Shown in pieces: positions 31,130 to 37,478 of a stretch of 62,994 nt of DNA. A program made the translations under genes and the position numbers. Each line of letters starts with the position of its first letter. Position 1 is the first letter of the stretch. The notes under the pieces are model-generated. The model made no database searches. It saw only the letters and a list, made by a program, of their open reading frames with translations, and was not told the origin of the DNA. The DNA is from a virus, in the IMG/VR virus record IMGVR_UViG_3300048839_001305, positions 1 to 62,994 of that record. One strand, given 5' to 3'.

Positions 31130-31407
31130 AACGACTTACCCTGCGGGACATCACTTTCATCACCGAAGACGACCGCGAAGTGCGCCTGGCCGACACGGCC
31201 GACGTGACCCTGGGCGCGGGCGACGCGCCAAACACGGTGCTAACCATCGAGGCGCTAATACAGGGCTTCAGCGTCGGCTTCACCCTGCCGCCCTGCGCCT
31301 GGGCCTGGGTGGAGTACGTGGCGAAAAGCATCATGGCCGATGCGGAGGCTGCGAGAGAAGCCCGCGCCGCGGCCGAGGAGGATACCTGTGGCCAGAATGA
31401 GATTTGA
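31126..31407 (+). CDS. Small hypothetical protein
   Basis: 93 residues from GTG 31126 (GTGA overlap; GGGAGGG upstream). An N-terminal beta region (LRDITFITEDDREVRL) is followed by an Ala/Glu-rich helix. It overlaps the next gene by 20 bases. Confidence 0.55.
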   Translation: MKRLTLRDITFITEDDREVRLADTADVTLGAGDAPNTVLTIEALIQGFSVGFTLPPCAWAWVEYVAKSIMADAEAAREARAAAEEDTCGQNEI

Positions 31408-31870
31408 TCCCCCCGTCATCCGCGAGATTGCCGTCACGGCCGCCGGGGACGAGGGACTGGAGATCGGCCGCGTGTACCGGGCCCACGCCGAACTGGACGG
31501 GCGGCGCTACACGCTCGACGCCCGTCTGACGGCCGAGCCGCCCGGCGATCCGGTCGAGCCGGACGACGAGTTAACCCGGACGGCCGACGAGGAAGGCGTG
31601 AGCCTGCTGTTGCGCGTTATCGAATACCTGATGGACGAGTTGAAGGAAATGGGTGAGCTGCACCGGCGTGTGGCGCGTCTGGAGGGCCAACAGGCGGCCG
31701 AGCGGGCGCGGCGCGAAATAACGATCAGGCCGCCCGTAGAGACGATGGGGCCGTGGGGCGCGGCCGATCTTCAGCCGACCCCGGCGCGGCCGGGTTTCTA
31801 CACCGAACACTGGCCGGGTGACGTCACCATCTCCGGCGCGGCCGTGAGCGGCAACGACGAAGAAGAGTAG
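31388..31870 (+). CDS. Hypothetical protein with coiled coil
   Basis: 160 residues from GTG 31388, chosen because AGGAGG lies 6-7 bases upstream; ATG 31397 is the alternative. Beta-rich N-terminus; helical coiled-coil at about 70-110 (LKEMGELHRRVARLEGQQAA); Pro-rich C-terminus. Unknown. Confidence 0.6.
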   Translation: MARMRFDPPVIREIAVTAAGDEGLEIGRVYRAHAELDGRRYTLDARLTAEPPGDPVEPDDELTRTADEEGVSLLLRVIEYLMDELKEMGELHRRVARLEGQQAAERARREITIRPPVETMGPWGAADLQPTPARPGFYTEHWPGDVTISGAAVSGNDEEE

Positions 31871-31905
31871 GTAGCAGCGGAGAAGCGCTTGAGGGTGGGT
31901 GAAAA

Positions 31906-32115
31906 ATGAAAATCGGATTGCGACAAGACGGGATTGACACCTACTTGATGGTCGAGACGGCCGACGGACATCAGTACGAAGCGAGTCTGTTCGGTCTGCT
32001 GATAGGTTCCCTTCTCACTACATTGGGATTATTGGTGCTGATGATGGTACCACTGCTGGTGGTGGCGGTATATGGGGCAATCCGGGAAGCACTGTTTCTC
32101 CCCAGTTGCTACTGA
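31906..32115 (+). CDS. Small membrane protein of lower GC content
   Basis: 69 residues from ATG 31906. A soluble beta-like N-terminus (about 1-25) precedes one long hydrophobic segment at about 28-58 that could make one or two passes. Base composition is clearly lower in GC than neighbours, hinting at a different origin. Confidence 0.5.
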   Translation: MKIGLRQDGIDTYLMVETADGHQYEASLFGLLIGSLLTTLGLLVLMMVPLLVVAVYGAIREALFLPSCY

Positions 32116-32178
32116 TACCGATCGCTTGCTGTGGCGGTCAAGCCTGATGTAGAAGTCGAAAAGGAGTAGACGTAGACG

Positions 32179-32198
32179 GTCGCGCCATGCGGCGCGAC
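32179..32198 (+). promoter_or_regulatory. Perfect 8-base hairpin before gene 32210
   Basis: GTCGCGCC, loop ATGC, GGCGCGAC. It ends 11 bases before ATG 32210, immediately upstream of AAGGAG. Confidence 0.6.
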
Positions 32199-32209
32199 GA
32201 AGGAGCAGT

Positions 32210-33118
32210 ATGAGCAAAGAACAGATCGATGTGGCGGCCGACTCGACCCAGGCCGAGAGATTGACCGAGTGGCGACAGACGCGGGTCGAGCCGCCCGTTA
32301 CTCATATGGCGTACGACTTGCGCACGAGCAGGCGGCCGGACAACCGCTTTATCACCGACGCCGTGGACAGCGACGCGGCGGCCGGGGTCGGCCCGGCGTC
32401 GGACGACGCGCCACGCGCGGCGTCGGGCACGATTCGGGTTCTCGTGGCGGCCGTGCAGCGGCTCTCCGAGGAGAACATGGCCCTGGCCGATGAGGTGGCC
32501 CACCTCCGCCGGCAGGGGCAGGGCGTCACCATCTTCGGCGGCTTCAACCCGGAAGGGCTGGAGACGTTGAGCAGGGCGGAGTACAAGAGGCTGCTGTATG
32601 GCTACTTCCCGGATGTTGCTTCGAGCGCGCGGGAAAATGATGGCAGCCGCGGGCTGGAGTCGATTGCCGACCCGGAGGCATGGGGCAACCCGGAGGCGTT
32701 CGAGGCGTTCCGGGCCGAGATGAAGACGCGGGCGGAAGCCCACCGCGCCGAGGTGGAGGCCGAGTATCAGGCGGCCGTGGATGGACACGTGGCGGTTCCC
32801 GTCACGGCGGAGAACGAGATAGACGTCTATTTTGACGAGGACGTAAGGCGGTGGGGCGCGCAGGCCGCGGGTGTCTCGCCGCTCATGGCGTTTGGCCTGG
32901 GCGATAGTGACCGGGAAGCGGCGGCCGGGCTCTTCACGTTGTTGCGCACCATCGCTAAGCTGCGCCAGGTGTATCTGGATGAAGGCTATCCCACGCGAGT
33001 GCTTGACCGCGTGGCCGATCTGGTGGCGCGGGAAGACGAGCTGATGACCACGCTATTCTTGCGTCTCGACGCGGACGACACGGCGGCCGACTACCGGCCG
33101 GGGGTGGGCGCGGGATGA
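32210..33118 (+). CDS. Hypothetical protein
   Basis: 302 residues, ATG 32210 with AAGGAG upstream. The N-terminus is acidic and probably disordered. A coiled coil at about 77-103 is followed by a mainly helical domain with aromatic residues (YKRLLYGYFPDVAS) and a C-terminal helical bundle. No motif recognised. The size suggests more than an accessory peptide; it is the largest unassigned gene just before the head module. Confidence 0.65.
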   Translation: MSKEQIDVAADSTQAERLTEWRQTRVEPPVTHMAYDLRTSRRPDNRFITDAVDSDAAAGVGPASDDAPRAASGTIRVLVAAVQRLSEENMALADEVAHLRRQGQGVTIFGGFNPEGLETLSRAEYKRLLYGYFPDVASSARENDGSRGLESIADPEAWGNPEAFEAFRAEMKTRAEAHRAEVEAEYQAAVDGHVAVPVTAENEIDVYFDEDVRRWGAQAAGVSPLMAFGLGDSDREAAAGLFTLLRTIAKLRQVYLDEGYPTRVLDRVADLVAREDELMTTLFLRLDADDTAADYRPGVGAG

Positions 33119-33366
33119 CGACCGGAGCCAAGCGTCAATTTCACCCCAAGAAGGCCAAGCGCGTCACCGCCGCCCAGCACCAGCTGGCCCAGTCGGTGGC
33201 CTCGCTGGTGGCCGCGGCGGCGGGCAAGCTCCTGCGCGACCGCTACGGCTGGACGACCGAGGACGCGGCGACCTTCATAGACGAACTGCCGGCGGCCGTG
33301 ACCGAGATGAGCACCACCATCAACGGCGTCTTCGATGAGGCGCGGGCCACGGGGCGGAGCAGATAG
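33115..33366 (+). CDS. Small helical protein, related to 36237-36440
   Basis: 83 residues from the ATGA overlap. Basic N-terminus (KRQFHPKKAKR). Its C-terminal LLRDRYGWTTEDAATFIDEL resembles VLMTRYRWSAETAARAADDI in the gene at 36237, so both probably share a small helical domain. They flank the terminase gene. Confidence 0.6.
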   Translation: MTTGAKRQFHPKKAKRVTAAQHQLAQSVASLVAAAAGKLLRDRYGWTTEDAATFIDELPAAVTEMSTTINGVFDEARATGRSR

Positions 33367-33370
33367 CCGA

Positions 33371-33619
33371 ATGCCCAGACAGATGACCATCGTCCAATGG
33401 TTGCGTCGCGCGACCACAACGGCCGCGAAGTTGGCTGTGGGGTGCTGGTTGTGGGTAGCGCTTGTGATGGCCTGGGGAGTGCTGATGGCCCTGTGCGAAC
33501 GAATTGGCGTAGACCCAGGCGCATTGGTTGTTCTTTGGCTACCGGCCGGGTTGATCGTCCTGGCGTTCGTGCTGTCCGGGCTGTCGGTGGTGATGGAGCG
33601 TCGGGCGACACGAAAATAG
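33371..33619 (+). CDS. Small double-pass membrane protein
   Basis: 82 residues from ATG 33371. Hydrophobic helices at about 18-39 and 50-70 are separated by a short loop; both ends carry Arg/Lys, so both termini are likely cytoplasmic. Its position just before packaging genes would fit a holin or antiholin only weakly. Confidence 0.5.
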   Translation: MPRQMTIVQWLRRATTTAAKLAVGCWLWVALVMAWGVLMALCERIGVDPGALVVLWLPAGLIVLAFVLSGLSVVMERRATRK

Positions 33620-33638
33620 ACGTGAATGTAACGGTAGA

Positions 33639-33654
33639 CGGCCGCCACCGGCCG
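33639..33654 (+). promoter_or_regulatory. Hairpin before gene 33666
   Basis: CGGCCG, loop CCAC, CGGCCG, ending 11 bases before ATG 33666. Each arm is itself palindromic, and this hexamer is common in the window, so this site is weaker than the others. Confidence 0.35.
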
Positions 33655-33665
33655 GGGAGTATCGG

Positions 33666-34139
33666 ATGAACGACAACGGGCCGGCCCTGACCGGCGAGCA
33701 GATGGAAGAAGTCCTGCAAGTGGCGATGGCCCCGTGGGACGCCCGCTCGTGGGACAACCTGAGCGAGATGTACCCGCACACGGCCGACGCGCTGGCTTTC
33801 GCGGTGCGCCACGGCGGGCTGACGGCCAAAGGCGTGCGCGACTACTGCGACCAGTGGGGGTATCTGCCGGAGACGGCCAACTGGCTGCGCCAGTGCGTGC
33901 TGCACCTCCACAGGGTGCAGGCGGCGGACGAAGAGGCCGAGGAAGCGGCGGCCGAAGCGCCGCGCCGGGGCCGCCCCATCGCCGACGAGCCGGGGCAGGG
34001 GGGCCGACGCGTCGTCGACGGTCTGAGCGCGGCCAGGGTAGCCACCTCGCGCCACCGGCTTGAGGAGGCGGCCGACAGCCGCGTGGCCGTCGGTGTGGGC
34101 TTCATCAACTACCTCGCGCCCGACAACCCCGCGGAGTAA
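33666..34139 (+). CDS. Hypothetical protein upstream of the large terminase, candidate small terminase
   Basis: 157 residues, ATG 33666 with GGGGAG upstream, ending 8 bases before the large terminase, the usual place of the small subunit. LTAKGVRDYCDQWGYLPETA and WLRQCVLHLH suggest a helix-turn-helix in the first 80 residues. The C-terminus is Pro/Arg-rich. The position supports a packaging role; the sequence does not prove it. Confidence 0.65.
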   Translation: MNDNGPALTGEQMEEVLQVAMAPWDARSWDNLSEMYPHTADALAFAVRHGGLTAKGVRDYCDQWGYLPETANWLRQCVLHLHRVQAADEEAEEAAAEAPRRGRPIADEPGQGGRRVVDGLSAARVATSRHRLEEAADSRVAVGVGFINYLAPDNPAE

Positions 34140-34147
34140 GGGCCACC

Positions 34148-35734
34148 GTGGGAGGAGGATTGGAGCGGCTGGCCGACCCGACGGCGTGGCGCGACCGGGC
34201 GGCCTTCGAGCAGTTCCGCGTGGCCATGGCGCTGCGCGCGGCCGAGTTGCAGCGGACGACCGGGCGGCGCGACATGCCGGCCTTCGGCCGCTGGCTGAAG
34301 CAGGCCAGCCCGGAGTGGCCGTGGCACTACCGCCACCTGAAGGTTATTCGCAAGTACCTCAATCGGGTGGAGGCCGGGGAGATACAGCGCCTCATGATCT
34401 CCCTGCACCCGCGCTCCTTCAAGTCCCAGATGGTCACGGTGCGCTATCCGGCCTACGTGCTGGAGCGCGACCCGCTGACGCGCATCATCGTCGGCAGTTA
34501 CAACCAGGAGCTGGCCGAGTCCTTCTCCCTGGAGACGCGGCGCATCGTGGCCGAGCGCGGCGTGGCCCTCAATCCCAAGCGACAGAAGGTCAATGAGTGG
34601 CTGACGGCCGCCGGCGGCGGGCTGAAGGCGGTCGGCGTAGGTTCCGGCGTGACCGGGCGCGGCGGAAATCTCATTTTGATAGATGATCCGGTGCAGTCCT
34701 ATGAGCAGGCCCACAGTCGCGCCTACCGCGAACGGGTGTGGAACTGGTGGCGGACTGACCTCTTCTCGCGTCTGGAGCCGCACCCGCGTGACGGCCGCCC
34801 GCCGGCGGTCATCCTGATCATGACCCGCTGGGCGGAAGACGACCTCGCCGGGCGCATCCTGGCCGGTGAGGATGGCGAGCAGTGGCACGTGCTGCGCATT
34901 CCGGCCCTGGCCGAGACCCAGGCCGAGCGCGACGACTACAACGCCGGGATCGGACGGCCGCCGGGCGAGGCCGACCCGCTGGGCCGGGCACCGGGCGAGG
35001 CGATGAACCCGGAGCGGTTCGATGTCAAGCAGCTGGAGGCGATCCGGGTCGGCGGCGGGCTTATGTCGTTCATGGCCCTCTACCAGCAGCGGCCGAGCGC
35101 CCCGGAGGGGGACATGTTCCGCCGCGAGTGGTTCGAGGTGGTCAGCGCCGAGGCGTTCGCCGCGCTCACCGCGCCGGGCACGTCGCGGGCGGCCGTGCGT
35201 TACTGGGACAAGGCCGGGTCCAAGTCGGCCGGCAGCGCCTACACCGCTGGGGTGCTCATGGCCCGCGTCGGCGGGGACACCTACGTCGCGCACCTGGTCA
35301 TGGGCAAGTGGACGGCCCCGGAGCGCGAGCGCGTCATCCGGCAGACGGCCGCCGCCGACTTCGCCGCGTGGGGGTATGACGTGGAGACGGTGGTCGAACA
35401 GGAACCCGGCTCAGGCGGCAAGGAGTCGGCCGACAACACCGTGGACGCGCTGTCGGGCATGGGCTACCGCGTCGCCGCCGACCGGCCCACCGGCGACAAG
35501 ACGCTGCGCGCCGAACCGCTGGCCGCGGCCGCCTCGGTCGGCCGGGTGAAGCTGGTCGAGGGGCCGTGGAACCGGGACTACCTGGATATTCTGGCGGCCT
35601 TCCCCGGTGGCGCGGTCAAGGACGCCGTGGACGCCTCGTCGGGCGCGTTCATCCGGTTGACCCAGGTCGAGCGCGGCCGGCCGGCGGCGGGGCAGGCCAC
35701 GGTCACGAGCGCCAGTGACATCTTCGATGACTAG
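34148..35734 (+). CDS. terL: Terminase large subunit
   Basis: 528 residues from GTG 34148; TTG 34160, after GGAGGAGG, is an alternative. The packaging ATPase has a Walker A of the HPRSFKS type (87-93), Walker B LILIDD (175-180) and coupling motif MTRW (225-228). The C-terminal RNase H-like nuclease has YWDKAGSK (Asp354), an acidic segment near Glu417 (VEQEPGSGGKES) and KDAVD (Asp492/Asp495). It cuts concatemeric phage DNA and drives it into the prohead through the portal. Length and order are normal for the family. Confidence 0.95.
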   Translation: MGGGLERLADPTAWRDRAAFEQFRVAMALRAAELQRTTGRRDMPAFGRWLKQASPEWPWHYRHLKVIRKYLNRVEAGEIQRLMISLHPRSFKSQMVTVRYPAYVLERDPLTRIIVGSYNQELAESFSLETRRIVAERGVALNPKRQKVNEWLTAAGGGLKAVGVGSGVTGRGGNLILIDDPVQSYEQAHSRAYRERVWNWWRTDLFSRLEPHPRDGRPPAVILIMTRWAEDDLAGRILAGEDGEQWHVLRIPALAETQAERDDYNAGIGRPPGEADPLGRAPGEAMNPERFDVKQLEAIRVGGGLMSFMALYQQRPSAPEGDMFRREWFEVVSAEAFAALTAPGTSRAAVRYWDKAGSKSAGSAYTAGVLMARVGGDTYVAHLVMGKWTAPERERVIRQTAAADFAAWGYDVETVVEQEPGSGGKESADNTVDALSGMGYRVAADRPTGDKTLRAEPLAAAASVGRVKLVEGPWNRDYLDILAAFPGGAVKDAVDASSGAFIRLTQVERGRPAAGQATVTSASDIFDD

Positions 35735-35757
35735 CCGAGGAGCAGGTTAGGGGAGCT

Positions 35758-35979
35758 ATGACACGCAAGAAGACGGCCGCCGAGCAACCGCCCGCCGAGC
35801 GACGGGCCGCGGCCCTCCGGGCGGCGCGGGAGGAGCTGGCCGCGCTGGCGGTGGAGCTGGAGGCGCGTTACGGCGCGACCGAGGGCCGCGGCGACCCGGC
35901 GGCCGAGGCCGAGGCGCTGGCCTTGCAGGGGCTGGTCGATGCCCTGCGGGCGCTGCGGGCCGGGCCGGGGTTGCTGTAG
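35758..35979 (+). CDS. Small helical protein
   Basis: 73 residues, ATG 35758 with GGGGAG upstream. Ala/Glu/Arg-rich helices (RAAREELAALAVELEARYG), probably a short coiled coil. Lies between terminase and capsid genes. Confidence 0.6.
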   Translation: MTRKKTAAEQPPAERRAAALRAAREELAALAVELEARYGATEGRGDPAAEAEALALQGLVDALRALRAGPGLL

Positions 35980-35981
35980 GG

Positions 35982-36203
35982 ATGCTGGACGATGACTTGT
36001 CCCGCCAGGCCGTGCCGGTCAGCCGGCCGGTCGACCGACCCACGGCCGCCGCGCCGCGCCCGGAAGGGCGGGCCGAACGGGCGGAGAAGTTCAAGCGGCG
36101 CGTGATGGGTCTGGCCGCCGGGCGGTGGGAGGTCATCCTCACCGTGGACGAGCATGGGGTCATTGACTGGTCGTTCCGGCCCTTCGGCAAGGTGGAGAGG
36201 TAA
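35982..36203 (+). CDS. Small hypothetical protein
   Basis: 73 residues from ATG 35982, two bases after the previous stop. A disordered N-terminus is followed by a basic helix (GRAERAEKFKRRVMGLAAGR) and a beta strand region (WEVILTVDEHGVIDWSFRP). Possibly a small nucleic-acid or protein binder. Confidence 0.6.
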   Translation: MLDDDLSRQAVPVSRPVDRPTAAAPRPEGRAERAEKFKRRVMGLAAGRWEVILTVDEHGVIDWSFRPFGKVER

Positions 36204-36220
36204 CGGCCGCCGCGCGGCCG
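36204..36220 (+). promoter_or_regulatory. Hairpin before gene 36237
   Basis: CGGCCG, CCGCG, CGGCCG begins right at the stop of the previous gene and ends 16 bases before GTG 36237, upstream of GGGGAG. Confidence 0.35.
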
Positions 36221-36236
36221 GGGGAAAGGGGAGACA

Positions 36237-36440
36237 GTGACGCAGATGCACACACAGAAGAGTGATCCGGCCCGCGCCGCGCTGGTGCGCGGGCTGGCGG
36301 TGCTGTACCGGGCGGCCGTGCTGGAAGTCCTCATGACCCGTTACCGCTGGTCGGCCGAGACGGCCGCCCGCGCCGCCGACGACATCGAGCGGGCGGTCAT
36401 CCGTGCCCGCGCCGCCCCGCCTCCCCAGACCCCGCCCTAG
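36237..36440 (+). CDS. Small helical protein, related to 33115-33366
   Basis: 67 residues from GTG 36237 with AAAGGGGAG upstream. RYRWSAETAARAADDIERAV resembles the C-terminal part of the gene at 33115. The C-terminus is Pro-rich. Last gene before the promoter at 36505. Confidence 0.55.
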   Translation: MTQMHTQKSDPARAALVRGLAVLYRAAVLEVLMTRYRWSAETAARAADDIERAVIRARAAPPPQTPP

Positions 36441-36469
36441 ACCCCGCGCCGGACGGCCGTCGCCCGCTG

Positions 36470-36485
36470 GCAACCAATCTCAACG
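36470..36485 (-). promoter_or_regulatory. Recurring operator-like motif, site d
   Basis: Reads CGTTGAGATTGGTTGC on the minus strand, close to the consensus GGTTGAGATTCGTCCC. It is centred about 30 bases upstream of the -35 box at 36505, the position expected for an activator or an upstream operator. Confidence 0.5.
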
Positions 36486-36504
36486 AATTGAGTATATCTA
36501 CCTA

Positions 36505-36533
36505 TTTACATCTGTTACGCAATCGCTTATACT
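36505..36533 (+). promoter_or_regulatory. Sigma70-type promoter for gene 36600
   Basis: TTTACA (36505-36510), 17 bases, TATACT (36528-36533). It lies in an AT-rich island in an otherwise very GC-rich window. Predicted start near 36540, giving a leader of about 60 bases before ATG 36600. Confidence 0.7.
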
Positions 36534-36599
36534 ATCCTTGTGATTGGCGGCGGGGATAACCCAAAGCAACCGGTTAAAAACCACATAGGAGTGATACCC

Positions 36600-37037
36600 A
36601 TGTCTAACACGCCATTCCAGACTGTTATCGGGATGCTGCGGCGGGCGGCGGCTTTTGACAAGCTCCCCCCACAGCAGCAGGCGGCCCTGCGGGCGCAGGT
36701 GAGCCGTCTGAGCAAGACGACCACTGACCCGCAGATCGCTGAGGTGCTGACCCAGATTCGGGCCACCATCGGTGAGGCCGAACGCAAGGACACCGGCGGG
36801 ATGACCGTCGAGGACTTGTTGGACGAGCACCGCGCCGGGTACGCCCACTACGATCCGCGCCGCCGGGCCGCTTTCAAGAGCCGCATGACCCGGCTGGCGA
36901 AAGCCGCCGAAGAAGACGGCGACGCGGACGCGGTGGCAACGTTGACGGCGCTGGCGGACGAAATCCGGGCCTCTGAGGAATCGGAGGCGCGGGAAGAAAT
37001 CCGCAAGCTGGCTGAGGCGCTGCGGAGCGCCAACTAA
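36600..37037 (+). CDS. Helical protein between terminase and capsid, possible head-assembly factor
   Basis: 145 residues, ATG 36600 with AGGAG upstream; GTG 36540 is unlikely because it coincides with the predicted transcript start. Almost all helical (PPQQQAALRAQVSRLSKTTT, then ARSEESEAREEIRKL-type segments). It is transcribed from its own good promoter and followed by a strong terminator, so it is a single-gene unit and may be expressed at a high level. Scaffold-like or regulatory roles are both possible. Confidence 0.7.
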   Translation: MSNTPFQTVIGMLRRAAAFDKLPPQQQAALRAQVSRLSKTTTDPQIAEVLTQIRATIGEAERKDTGGMTVEDLLDEHRAGYAHYDPRRRAAFKSRMTRLAKAAEEDGDADAVATLTALADEIRASEESEAREEIRKLAEALRSAN

Positions 37038-37066
37038 GTAGGGTATCACCGCCGCCAATCACAGCC

Positions 37067-37090
37067 GGGGCCGCCGCAGGGCGGCCCCTT
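37067..37090 (+). terminator. Terminator after gene 36600
   Basis: GGGGCCGCC, loop GCAG, GGCGGCCCC: a perfect 9-base stem followed by TTTGG. It lies 30 bases after stop 37037 and would end the transcript of the promoter at 36505. Confidence 0.7.
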
Positions 37091-37297
37091 TGGTGGGCCG
37101 GATAGATAGCTGGTGGGGCGGGCGCGGGCCGACGCGGGCGGCGCGGCAGACGAGTGACAGACGGCCGTCAGGTGGGGACGAACGGCCGCCGGCCGGATGC
37201 CGGATTGCGCCCCGGGCCGGACGCTGGCCGACGCGGCCGTGGCCGGTCGACGTGGGTGGGACTTTTTACCCGCCTCGCCGACGGCCGCCGGGCCTTC

Positions 37298-37318
37298 TCT
37301 CAACCAGTCTCAACGAAT
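37298..37318 (-). promoter_or_regulatory. Recurring operator-like motif, site e
   Basis: The plus strand carries CTCAACCAGTCTCAACGAAT, with CAACC and CAACG 10 bases apart, so the half-sites face the same side of the helix. It directly abuts the -35 box of the capsid promoter. Confidence 0.55.
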
Positions 37319-37320
37319 AT

Positions 37321-37348
37321 TTGACGCCGATAGCGGAATTCCTATAAT
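37321..37348 (+). promoter_or_regulatory. Sigma70-type promoter upstream of the capsid gene
   Basis: TTGACG (37321-37326), 16 bases, TATAAT (37343-37348): the best -35/-10 match in the window. Predicted start near 37355. Confidence 0.8.
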
Positions 37349-37354
37349 CCGGGG

Positions 37355-37464
37355 CAGACAAACGAATAACACGCGGCCGGGCCACCATACCCGGTGACGC
37401 GCCAGGAACCGGATAACGACCACGCGGCGCACCCTTCACACGAGGGGTGCGCCGCTTTTCGTTT
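37355..37464 (+). ncRNA. Candidate short transcript or attenuated leader
   Basis: The unit bounded by the promoter (start near 37355) and the terminator (to 37464) would give an RNA of about 110 nucleotides. It has no convincing ORF. A small stem CCGGG/CCCGG (about 37377-37394) lies before the terminator. It could be a stable small RNA or the attenuated leader of the capsid mRNA. Inferred only from flanking signals. Confidence 0.4.
37424..37464 (+). terminator. Classical rho-independent terminator in the capsid leader
   Basis: GCGGCGCACCC (37424-37434) and GGGTGCGCCGC (37445-37455) form a perfect 11-base stem, followed by TTTTCGTTT. This is the most canonical terminator here, yet it stands between the promoter and the capsid start codon. 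Confidence 0.8.
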
Positions 37465-37478
37465 GGGGCAGGGGCAGT

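Larger units (their letters stand above)
37038..37478 (+). other. Regulatory region in front of the capsid gene
   Basis: 441 bases without a gene. In order: a strong terminator (37067-37090), about 200 GC-rich bases with nothing recognisable, the recurring motif as a double site (37298-37318), a promoter (37321-37348), and a second classical terminator (37424-37464) ending 14 bases before the capsid ATG. Confidence 0.7.
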
